Source: Gammaproteobacteria bacterium (GTDB lineage Bacteria > Pseudomonadota > Gammaproteobacteria > Chromatiales > Chromatiaceae). Taken from it: a stretch of 44,369 nt of DNA. The stretch spans positions 1-44,369 of the forward strand of contig JAJRZI010000041.1 of NCBI GenBank assembly GCA_024275295.1, in the 5' to 3' direction. Shown in pieces: positions 37,169 through 44,369 of the stretch. Within the stretch, counting starts at the first letter, position 1. Each line of letters opens with the position of its first letter. A program made the translations under genes and the position numbers. A model generated the notes under the pieces. The model did not search any database. It saw nothing but the letters and a program-made list of their open reading frames with translations, and was not told where the DNA came from.

Positions 37169-40100
37169 TTACTCTGAAGGTTTGTGGAATCGCTCCTGTA
37201 CCTGTAACACCATGCCGTAGATGACGGGCAGTACCAGCAGGCTCAGCACGGTTACCGTGACCATACCGCCCACCATCGGGGCGGCGATGCGCTGCATCAC
37301 CTCGGAGCCGGTTCCTGAACCCCACATGATGGGCAGCAGGCCGGCGATGATGGCGGTTGCTGTCATCGCAATGGGGCGCACCCGTTCCGAGGTGCCGGTA
37401 TGAACCGCATCCATGATGTCAGCCGCACTGAGTTGCGCTTTGTCATGGCGACGGTGGGCAATCTCCTGATCGATAAAGGTAAGCACCAACACGCCAATCT
37501 CCGCCGCCACTCCGGCCAGGGCGATAAAGCCCACCGCCACCGCCACCGACATGTTGAAGCCGAGGTAGTGGATCAGCCAGAAGCCGCCGATCAGCCCGAA
37601 CGGGATAGAGAGCATCACCACCAGCGGTTCGGTGATATTTTTGAAGTTGAAGTAGAGCAGCAAAAAGATCACCAGCAGGGTGGCGGGGACAACGATGCGC
37701 AGCCGCTCTGCCGCCCGTTCCATATATTCGAACTGCCCCGACCAGACCAGGGTGTAACCGGCCGGGATATCGACCTGACTCTCAACCACCTTTTTTGCCT
37801 CAGCCACATAGCCACCGATATCGGAGGTCTTGATATCGACATAGATCCAGGCATTGGGACGTGAGTTTTCACTTTTGATACTGGGTGGCCCCCGCCGCAG
37901 TTGCAGATCGGCCACCAGTGAGAGCGGGATCTGTGCGCCGGTGGGGGTGGGGATCAGTACCCGTTTCAGGTTCTCCATGTTGTCGCGCAGATCCCTTGGA
38001 TAGCGCAGGTTGACGGGATAACGCTCCAGCCCCTCGACGGTATGGGTGATGTTCATGCCGCCGATGGCGGTCTGGATGACATCATGCACATCACCCGTGG
38101 TGAGTCCGTAGCGGGCCGCCTCTTCACGGTCGATATCGAAGTCAAGGTAATAACCACCGGCCGCTTTATCGGCGAAGGCGGAGAGGGTGTCCGGCAACTG
38201 TGTCAGGGCCTGTTCAATATCGCCAGCCACCTGCTCCAGCACATTGAGATCCGGCCCACTCACCTTGATCCCGATCGGCGTCTTGATGCCGGTGGAGAGC
38301 ATGTCGATACGGGTCTTGATCGGCATGGTCCAGGCATTGGCCAGCCCTGGGAACTTGATCGCGGCATCCATCTCATCCATCAGCGCCTTGGTGGTTTTGG
38401 TCGGGTCGGGCCATTCGGAACGATCCTTCAATCGGACGGTGGTCTCCAGCATCGCCAGTGGCGCGGGATCGGTTGCAGTATCGGCGCGCCCCACCTTGCC
38501 GAAGACATGGTGCACCTCGGGAAAGGTCATCAGGATCTTGTCGGTCTGCTGCATCAGCTCCTTGGCCTTGGTGATGGAAATGCCGGGATAGGTGGTCGGC
38601 ATGTAGAGGATGTCCCCCTCATCCAGTGGCGGCATAAACTCGCTGCCGAGCCGTTGCAGCGGGTAGCTGGTGGCTGCCAGCAGCGCAAGGGCGATGGCCA
38701 GAGTAATCCAGCGCCAGCGAATCGCCTGCCTCAGCACCGGCACATGCAGCCAGTGCAGGAAGCGGTTCACCGGGTTTTTGGCCTCAGGCATGATCTTGCC
38801 GCGAATGAAGAGGCCCATCAGCACCGGCACCAGCGTGACGGCCAGCAGCGCGGAGGCAGCCATGGCATAGGTCTTGGTAAAGGCGAGCGGGGCGAATAAT
38901 CGACCCTCCTGAGCCTGCAATGTGAACACCGGCAGGAAGGAGACGGTGATGATCAGCAGCGAGAAAAAGAGCGCCGGGCCCACCTCGCGTGAGGCATCGG
39001 CAATCGCCTCCCAGCGCTCCGGTATCGTCAGCTCGCCACCCTTTCGATCCCCCGCATGTTCCAGATGTTTGTGGGCATTTTCGATCATCACAATGGCGCC
39101 ATCCACCATCGCGCCGATGGCGATAGCGATGCCGCCCAGGGACATGATGTTGGCGTTGATGCCCTGTGATTTCATGATGATGAAGGCGATCAGGATACCG
39201 ATCGGCAGGGTCAGGATTGCCACCAGCGCCGAGCGGGCGTGCAGCAGGAAGAGGATGCAGATGATGCTGACCACGATCGACTCTTCAACCAGCTTCTCGA
39301 CCAGATTATCCACCGCCCGTTCGATCAGGTCGCCCCGGTCGTAGACCGGCACAATCTCAACCCCTTCGGGCAGCCCCTTCTGCAGCTCGGCCAGCTTTTC
39401 GCGTATCCGTTCGATGGTCGCCATGGCGTTCTCGCCATAACGCATGATGACCACGCCACCGGCCACCTCACCTTCACCGTTCAGCTCGGCGACACCCCGG
39501 CGCAGATCCGGGCCAAGGTGGATGTTGGCGATATCCTTCAAACTAATCGGGGTGCCATTATCATCCACCCCGACCGGGATCACATTCAGGTCATCAATGG
39601 ATTGGATATAGCCGAGTCCACGCACCATATATTCGGTCTCAGCCATCTCCACCAGTTTGCCGCCCACATCGTTATTGGAGCGTTGAATCGCCCGTTTCAC
39701 CTTGGATAGCGGGATGTTGTAGGCAAGCAGCATATCGGGGTCGACCTCCACCTGATACTGCTTGACATGGCCACCGATGGAGGCAACCTCGGATATCCCC
39801 TCAACCGTCTGCAACGGATAGCGCAGATACCAGTCCTGCATCGAACGCAGTTGGGCCAGATCATGCCTGCCGGTTCTGTCCACCAGGGCATACTCATAAA
39901 CCCAACCGACACCGGTGGCATCCGGCCCCAGTGAGGGGGAGAGTCCGGCAGGCAGGCGGGAGCTGACGTAGTTGAGATACTCCAATACCCGTGAGCGCGC
40001 CCAGTACATATCGGTGCCATCTTCGAAGATGATGTAGACGAAGGAGTAGCCGAAGAAACTGTAGCCGCGTACCACCTTGCTTTTGGGCACCGCCAGCATC

Positions 40101-40315
40101 GCTGTGGTGAGGGGGTAGGTGACCTGATCCTCTACCACCTGGGGCGACTGACCGGGGTACTCGGTGAAGACAATGACCTGTACATCCGAAAGGTCGGGGA
40201 TGGCATCCAGTGGGGTATTTTTTACCGCCCATAGCCCCGCCGCCAACAGGATGAAGGTAGCAATGAGCACCTGAAACTTCTCGCGCAGAGAGGCGTTTAT
40301 GATGGCCTGGATCAT
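37169..40315 (-). CDS. cusA: Cu(I)/Ag(I) RND efflux permease CusA
   Basis: This 1048-residue heavy-metal RND pump exports Cu(I)/Ag(I) from periplasm and cytoplasm through CusB and CusC. The Met triad of E. coli CusA (M573, M623, M672) aligns with M572 (LYMPTTYPG), M622 (APLAMLETT) and M672 (RIDMLSTGIK), supporting monovalent-metal specificity rather than Czc-type. Helix 4 carries GAMVDGAIVMIEN (about 401-413) with D405 of the proton relay. Its start overlaps the true end of the cusB frame as ATGA. The gene is intact. Confidence 0.95.
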   Translation of the reverse strand: MIQAIINASLREKFQVLIATFILLAAGLWAVKNTPLDAIPDLSDVQVIVFTEYPGQSPQVVEDQVTYPLTTAMLAVPKSKVVRGYSFFGYSFVYIIFEDGTDMYWARSRVLEYLNYVSSRLPAGLSPSLGPDATGVGWVYEYALVDRTGRHDLAQLRSMQDWYLRYPLQTVEGISEVASIGGHVKQYQVEVDPDMLLAYNIPLSKVKRAIQRSNNDVGGKLVEMAETEYMVRGLGYIQSIDDLNVIPVGVDDNGTPISLKDIANIHLGPDLRRGVAELNGEGEVAGGVVIMRYGENAMATIERIREKLAELQKGLPEGVEIVPVYDRGDLIERAVDNLVEKLVEESIVVSIICILFLLHARSALVAILTLPIGILIAFIIMKSQGINANIMSLGGIAIAIGAMVDGAIVMIENAHKHLEHAGDRKGGELTIPERWEAIADASREVGPALFFSLLIITVSFLPVFTLQAQEGRLFAPLAFTKTYAMAASALLAVTLVPVLMGLFIRGKIMPEAKNPVNRFLHWLHVPVLRQAIRWRWITLAIALALLAATSYPLQRLGSEFMPPLDEGDILYMPTTYPGISITKAKELMQQTDKILMTFPEVHHVFGKVGRADTATDPAPLAMLETTVRLKDRSEWPDPTKTTKALMDEMDAAIKFPGLANAWTMPIKTRIDMLSTGIKTPIGIKVSGPDLNVLEQVAGDIEQALTQLPDTLSAFADKAAGGYYLDFDIDREEAARYGLTTGDVHDVIQTAIGGMNITHTVEGLERYPVNLRYPRDLRDNMENLKRVLIPTPTGAQIPLSLVADLQLRRGPPSIKSENSRPNAWIYVDIKTSDIGGYVAEAKKVVESQVDIPAGYTLVWSGQFEYMERAAERLRIVVPATLLVIFLLLYFNFKNITEPLVVMLSIPFGLIGGFWLIHYLGFNMSVAVAVGFIALAGVAAEIGVLVLTFIDQEIAHRRHDKAQLSAADIMDAVHTGTSERVRPIAMTATAIIAGLLPIMWGSGTGSEVMQRIAAPMVGGMVTVTVLSLLVLPVIYGMVLQVQERFHKPSE

Positions 40316-41664
40316 GGCTTGCCTCCGGATGCTTCATCCATTGACATATCCATATCATCCATCGACATATCCTCATCCGAGGCAGCGGTTGTTCCAGCCG
40401 CCATTACGGCCATCATCTTGGCCGTGGCCTCCCGCAACTTGGATTCGGAGTCGATCAGGAACTGGCTGGAGGTGACCACCTCTTCACCTGCTTACACCCC
40501 ATCTAAAATCTGGGTAAAACCACCGGCACTCACACCCAGGGTCACCAGGCGCGGCTCAAACTTGCCCGGCGCACGCACCACAAAAAGCTGTTCACGGCTG
40601 CCGGAGCGGACAATGGCTTCAGATGGCACAACCACCGCATTGGGCTGGGCATCGGTATGCAGCACTATATTGGCAAACATGCCGGGCTTCAGGATGAGGT
40701 CAGGATTATCAAACTCCAGCCGTACCCGCACGGTACGGCTCCTCTTCTGCATGGTGGGATGGATGAAAGTGACCTTGCCGGCAAAAACGCGGCCTGGTGC
40801 CGCACGTACCCTCATCTCCGCCTTATCACCGATCTTCATCCAGGGAAGATCATCCTCGTAGATGTCGACATTGACCCAGATGCGGTTCAGGTCAGCAATC
40901 AGATACAGCTCATCCTTCGGCGTAATATACTGCCCTTCCCGTGCGCCAATGTGCATGATGCGACCGGCAAACGGGGAGTGGATATGCAGATACTTCTTGA
41001 TCTTGCGACTCTTCTCCAACTCCTTGATTTGATGGGCTGGCACATCAAACAGCTCCAGCCGTTCGCGGGAGCTACGCATAAGGTTTTCTGTCGATCTTTT
41101 CATCCGGCCCACAGAGCTGTTGCGTACCGACTCCCAGTTCTCCAATGCCACCAGATACTCCCGCTGGGCCGCCACCAGATCAGGGGAGTAGAGTGCCAGC
41201 AGAATGGTCCCTTTGCTGACCCGTACGCCCGTCTCATCCACCCGCAACTGCTCAATCCAGCCGGATGTCTTGGGGTGCAGGCGGGCCAGCCGCTCCTCAT
41301 TGAAATCCACCTGACCCAGGGCATTCAGTTCACGCGCCAGGCTGCGCCGTTCAACCCGGGCTGTGCGTACGCCAATGTTCTGTACCGTAACCGGATCGAT
41401 CTTCACTGTACCTGCGGGTTCATCATCACCACTGCCGCCGCCCTCCGCATAGACCGGGATGTAGTCCATACCCATGTTATCCTTGGCAGGTGTCGGCGAA
41501 GTAATAGACGGATTCATCGGGTTGCGCCAGAATAGTACCTTACGTTCACTGGCACGCTCTCCAACCATACTGACCGGTTCGCCAGCGGGCTGTTGCGTGG
41601 CATACCAATAACCACCACCCAGGCCAGCAGCCAGCGCTGCCACTGCGATAAAAAACTTACTCAT
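40312..41664 (-). pseudogene. cusB: CusB-type efflux adaptor, interrupted near the C-terminus by in-frame TAA
   Basis: CusB is the periplasmic adaptor of CusCBA. ATG 41664 has AAAGGAGAG upstream. The frame runs 450 codons to a TGA overlapping cusA, with TAA at 40492-40494 (codon 391, context ILDGV-stop-AGEEVVTSSQFLIDSE). Relatives often read GLQAGE or GLKAGE there. An N-terminal anchor, a heavy-metal-binding domain (42-72, NPMNPSITSP...DNMGMDYIPVY) and the barrel-sandwich and hairpin parts are present. The stop removes 60 residues, including the end of the membrane-proximal domain and a Met/Asp-rich tail (DMSMDDMDMSMDE). The 390-residue product may be partly functional; premature termination could also reduce coupled cusA translation. 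Confidence 0.82.
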
Positions 41665-42946
41665 AGATGCTCTCCTTTCCGACAGCAGCCGCCAATTGAG
41701 CCAGTGCCTGGTTGGCTGCACTCAGCGCCTTCCAATATTCAGATTCATAGTTGTAGAGTTTGGTCTGGCTGCGTACCAGATTGAGGAAATCCACCTTGCT
41801 CACCTGATAACCGGCCAGCATGGAATCCACCGTCTGGCGGGCCTGGGGAAGAATTTGTTTCTTGAAGAGCGCCACCTGATTGGCCCTGTTACGGAAATCC
41901 GTGATGGCGCGATTGACTTCAGAGGCTACCGCATTACGGCGGTCATGCAGACTGTACTTCTGCCGCAACCACTCAGAGGTGCGTTGATCCACCGCCCGAT
42001 CCTGCTTGGTTGCGGTGAAGATCGGCAGATTCATACTGAACTGGAGGGTGGCAAAATCACTGCGACTGCTGCCATCAGGATTGCTGCCGCCACGCAGACC
42101 ATAGACCGCCCCCAGCTTGAAATCGGGATAGTAGTCCTTTTTCGCCAGATCAATCCGGGTGCGGGCCGCCTTCGTGCGATACCCCTGCGCCTGCAGATAG
42201 GGCCGGGTGGACTGGGCACGCTGATGCAGGTCAGCAATTGCGGACAACTCCGGCAACGGCTCATCCACCTGGGTAGGCAGTTGTATGGATTGCGCTGCCG
42301 GACGATCCAGTAACGCATTCAGGCGGGCCACTTCACTCTCCCGCAACCGTTGCAGATGAATATCCTGATTGTCCAACTGAGAGAGTTCAAGCTGCGCCAG
42401 CAACACATCCTGCTGTAGCCCCTGGCCCACCTCATAACGGGTCTCAGCAACGGTGACAAATTGATTCAGTATCTCCCGATTCCGATCATTGATCTCCAGC
42501 GCCCGATCCAGAAAAAAGAGATTCCACCACACTATTTTTGTATCACGCTTCAATTGCAGACGACGTTCATCCACCTCTGATCCTGCAGCCTGAGCCTCCT
42601 GTGCGGCAGCCTGGCCCCGCAATGCAAGCTTGCCGGGGTAAGGCAGCATTTGTGAGATGCCGAGCTGTAATTGAGTCATCCCTTCCTGGGTAAAGGAGGG
42701 ATTATCCAGGGGGATATTCACCAGATTAACCATCAATTGGGGATCTGGCAGGGTCTCCAGCTGTGAAGGGATCGCCGCTAGTGCATCGGCTCGTGCCTGG
42801 ATGGCAGCCAATCCGGGGTTGGATGCCACAGCTGCGGATACAGCGCCTTCCAATGTAAGCGTATCAGCCCCAACGGCCATACTATCAAGGAGCAGCACAC
42901 CGCTAAGCAACAGTGGTGCTAACGCTATTTTTGATCTGAAATCCAT
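41657..42946 (-). CDS. cusC: TolC/CusC-family outer-membrane efflux channel
   Basis: This 429-residue outer-membrane channel subunit belongs to the CusCBA-type pump. The signal peptide covers about 1-27 (SGVLLLDSMAVGA). Two TolC-like repeats of long amphipathic helices follow (for example LNQFVTVAETRYEVGQGLQQDVLLAQLELSQLDNQ and the similar SMLAGYQVSKVDFLNLVRSQTKLYNYE). Some would call it a CzcC/CusC homologue; the symbol is by operon position. It overlaps the cusB start by 8 bp. Confidence 0.87.
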   Translation of the reverse strand: MDFRSKIALAPLLLSGVLLLDSMAVGADTLTLEGAVSAAVASNPGLAAIQARADALAAIPSQLETLPDPQLMVNLVNIPLDNPSFTQEGMTQLQLGISQMLPYPGKLALRGQAAAQEAQAAGSEVDERRLQLKRDTKIVWWNLFFLDRALEINDRNREILNQFVTVAETRYEVGQGLQQDVLLAQLELSQLDNQDIHLQRLRESEVARLNALLDRPAAQSIQLPTQVDEPLPELSAIADLHQRAQSTRPYLQAQGYRTKAARTRIDLAKKDYYPDFKLGAVYGLRGGSNPDGSSRSDFATLQFSMNLPIFTATKQDRAVDQRTSEWLRQKYSLHDRRNAVASEVNRAITDFRNRANQVALFKKQILPQARQTVDSMLAGYQVSKVDFLNLVRSQTKLYNYESEYWKALSAANQALAQLAAAVGKESIYE

Positions 42947-43051
42947 GAAAATTGCCTCTCGGATATCCCGGAAAAGATAAGATCCGGGGATATAAACAGG
43001 TGCGCAAACACCCGAATATGATCATCTGCAAAGCGCGGCTAAAGCTGCGCT

Positions 43052-43078
43052 CACGCAAAGACGGCCCAGCTGGCCGTT
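43052..43078 (-). other. small hairpin between the first cus-operon gene and cusC
   Basis: Just downstream of the small exported gene, ACGGCC and GGCCGT can pair around AGCTG on the minus strand. A second weak stem (AGCGC/GCGCT) follows. There is no real T-run, so this is more likely an mRNA-stability or attenuation element than a terminator. Confidence 0.3.
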
Positions 43079-43470
43079 TAGCCGAGAAGGCTTCGAGGAG
43101 GTCTTATTTCGGTGGGCAGTGAAATACCGGCCCAGGAGAGTTGGTATGCGGGAACAACAGAGGTGATCTCTATCTTCAATGCAGAGATAGTGTCCATAAA
43201 CAATGCCGCACTGCAGGCCGTCATTGGACAGGCAGCCATCAAACAGGCCGCATTCGAGGTACAGCAATCTTCCATTGAAGTCGATAAAGCATCTTCATCC
43301 ATGGCCTGCTGCATAACACCATGATCCATCTCATGATCTTGCATCGCCTGGGATGCAGCATCGCCCGGATTATGATCCATCGCGGCCATAGCATAAGCAC
43401 TCACTACCGGCTGAAGCACCATAATGGCGATCAGCAGCAATCTCAGCAGCAGTGGCTTATTCCCTTTCAT
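43078..43470 (-). CDS. small Cys/His/Met-rich exported protein at head of cus operon
   Basis: This 130-residue protein has a signal peptide (about 1-27, LLLRLLLIAIMVLQPVVSAYA). A His/Met/Asp-rich segment (AMDHNPGDAASQAMQDHEMDH) follows, then a Cys cluster C69, C70, C76, C81, C86 (EDCC...ACLMAACPMTAC) and the C-terminal LPTEIRPPRSLL. The composition indicates a periplasmic metal-binding protein; DUF2946-like is possible. No clear ribosome-binding site precedes ATG 43470, and a promoter-like -10 lies only 7 bp upstream, so translation may be leaderless or start elsewhere. Confidence 0.7.
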   Translation of the reverse strand: MKGNKPLLLRLLLIAIMVLQPVVSAYAMAAMDHNPGDAASQAMQDHEMDHGVMQQAMDEDALSTSMEDCCTSNAACLMAACPMTACSAALFMDTISALKIEITSVVPAYQLSWAGISLPTEIRPPRSLLG

Positions 43471-43809
43471 ATTCTAAAAAGTACACCAATTATGGTGATT
43501 GTGCAAAATATAAAGTCCTTTTATTTTCCGCAGCTGAAAAAACAGGGATGGTTCACGCTGGACGAACAGAAACGGAAAAGGCTGTGATCAAAATCATTCC
43601 ATCCATTTGATGCATAGAACAATCTTTTCAAAAAAACAGCAAACGAAATGAGGGCAGAATTGATCCTGGAATTGTAACCTTCTGATTGAAATAGCATATT
43701 TTTTGTGCGGCTTTTTGGCGCGATTACTGCATAGGAATTTTAATACCAAAAATCCGACCGGAGCAATACCAATAATTTTTGCTTTTTTATATTGAGGGGG
43801 TAATTACAG
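43471..43809. other. AT-rich divergent intergenic region
   Basis: About 340 bp between the cus operon and the porin gene. It holds the candidate cus promoter at 43478-43506 on the minus strand and presumably the porin promoter on the plus strand. No coding frame is credible: the plus-strand frame entering from 43321 lies largely antisense to the cus-operon head gene. Confidence 0.6.
43478..43506 (-). promoter_or_regulatory. candidate promoter with spacer palindrome for the cus operon
   Basis: On the minus strand, TTGCAC (43506-43501), a 17-bp spacer and TACTTT (43483-43478) form a sigma-70-like promoter. The spacer contains CACCATAATTGGTG (43497-43484), arms CACCA/TGGTG, a possible operator. 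The -10 lies only 7 bp from the annotated ATG. Confidence 0.42.
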
Positions 43810-44369
43810 ATGAAAAAAACAACTGGAGCAGCATTGACTGTATTGATTGGGGGCCTGGCAGCAGGCAGCATGGTAGTGCCGGTTACAAGTGAGGCGGCGC
43901 TGTATAAAAGTGATGCGCTGAAGATAACAGCAGATTTTCGGCTGAGATATGAGAATGACTGGGACTCACAAAAACAATCAGGTGCGAATCGTGCTGACCG
44001 GGAGAGAATCAGGATACGGGCGCGCCTCGGATTGAATTACAAATTTAATGACATGTTCTCTTTTGGTACGCGTCTGAGAACAGGTTCTGATAACAGCCAG
44101 CAATCACCTCACTGGACCATCAAGGATCTGGATGACGGAAACAACCATGGCGACAGGGACATCAATTTTGACAAATACTATATTAAAGGTAAATTTGGCA
44201 ATACATCCGCCTGGGTTGGCCGGAACGGCTTCCCATTATGGAAACAGAACGAGCTGTTCTGGGATGATGATGTCACCGTATTGGGCGCTTCAGGATCACA
44301 TAAATTTGACCTTGGGAGTGACAGCCTGACCGCCAACCTGGGCTATTTCACCACACCTGCCGGTATGGA
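43810..44369 (+). CDS. putative outer-membrane porin (3' end outside the window)
   Basis: ATG 43810 follows GAGGGGGT at normal spacing, and the frame is open to the window edge (186 codons visible). A signal peptide (MKKTTGAALTVLIGGLAAGSMVVPVTSEA) is followed by alternating amphipathic strands (DALKITADFRLRYEND, RIRIRARLGLNYKFNDMFSFGTRLRTG, KYYIKGKFGNTSAWVGRN). This pattern is typical of a beta-barrel of the 'putative porin' type. The substrate is unknown. It is transcribed away from the cus operon and may mark the end of the metal region. Confidence 0.8.
   Translation, partial: MKKTTGAALTVLIGGLAAGSMVVPVTSEAALYKSDALKITADFRLRYENDWDSQKQSGANRADRERIRIRARLGLNYKFNDMFSFGTRLRTGSDNSQQSPHWTIKDLDDGNNHGDRDINFDKYYIKGKFGNTSAWVGRNGFPLWKQNELFWDDDVTVLGASGSHKFDLGSDSLTANLGYFTTPAGM

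Noticed and set aside
40492-41721. Start of cusB at 41721
   Set aside because: It would overlap cusC by 65 bp and lacks a ribosome-binding site. ATG 41664 has AAAGGAG and begins a proper membrane anchor.
43321-43587. Plus-strand 88-residue open frame
   Set aside because: Antisense to the well-supported exported Cys/Met-rich gene and running into AT-rich intergenic DNA; no ribosome-binding site or family resemblance.

Overview
The window looks like a chromosomal segment of a gammaproteobacterium. It has an MSHA-type pilus pair, an ftsK-(tas)-lolA-rarA run, dcd, the scaffold ATPase apbC, a c-di-GMP HD-GYP-type protein and tRNA-Arg. The species cannot be fixed from sequence alone. Nearly everything is on the minus strand; the exceptions are trxB, the tRNA, the broken mtfA and a porin at the right edge.

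Left part (1-19.4 kb), core-like: mshG (interrupted by an in-frame amber codon) and mshE; rarA, lolA, an aldo/keto reductase (tas) and ftsK; ald divergent from trxB; a DUF3391/HD-GYP protein with Met in place of the HD histidine; an RND permease and adaptor pair; dcd and apbC. A 237-bp palindromic mobile element sits exactly between the adaptor and the permease. Its 5-bp target duplication (ATGAT) restored both the stop codon of one gene and the start codon of the other.

Right part (19.4-43.5 kb), downstream of tRNA-Arg(CCT), accessory-looking: a broken mtfA, the fatty-acid cis/trans isomerase cti, a membrane-anchored glutamate-synthase-like protein, and then two long minus-strand metal operons. 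The first runs merR - copA - ICMT-like methyltransferase - small membrane protein - YHS/HMA protein - Met-rich exported protein - PD-(D/E)XK-like protein - cfa - YHS/thioredoxin-reductase-like fusion - geranylgeranyl-reductase-like flavoprotein with a Cys-rich tail - cardiolipin-synthase remnant. It starts at a MerR-type promoter with a 19-bp near-palindrome in a long spacer. The second runs Cys/Met-rich exported protein - cusC - cusB (in-frame ochre codon) - cusA - His/Met-rich periplasmic protein - AhpD-like - PII-like - DUF2231 - DUF411. The apparent theme is copper/silver export and chaperoning combined with enzymes that remodel membrane lipids. That combination is the best candidate in this window for a system not yet described as a unit.

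Two full copies and one remnant of a hairpin-forming repeat (ends CCTAGAA...TCAGTT, 5-bp target duplications) point to a non-autonomous transposable element family, probably mobilised by an IS1380-like transposase. Three otherwise full-length genes (mshG, mtfA, cusB) each carry a single in-frame stop that fits C-to-T change in a Gln codon, and a fourth (cls) is deleted in its catalytic motif. This suggests ongoing gene decay, or errors that resequencing would reveal.
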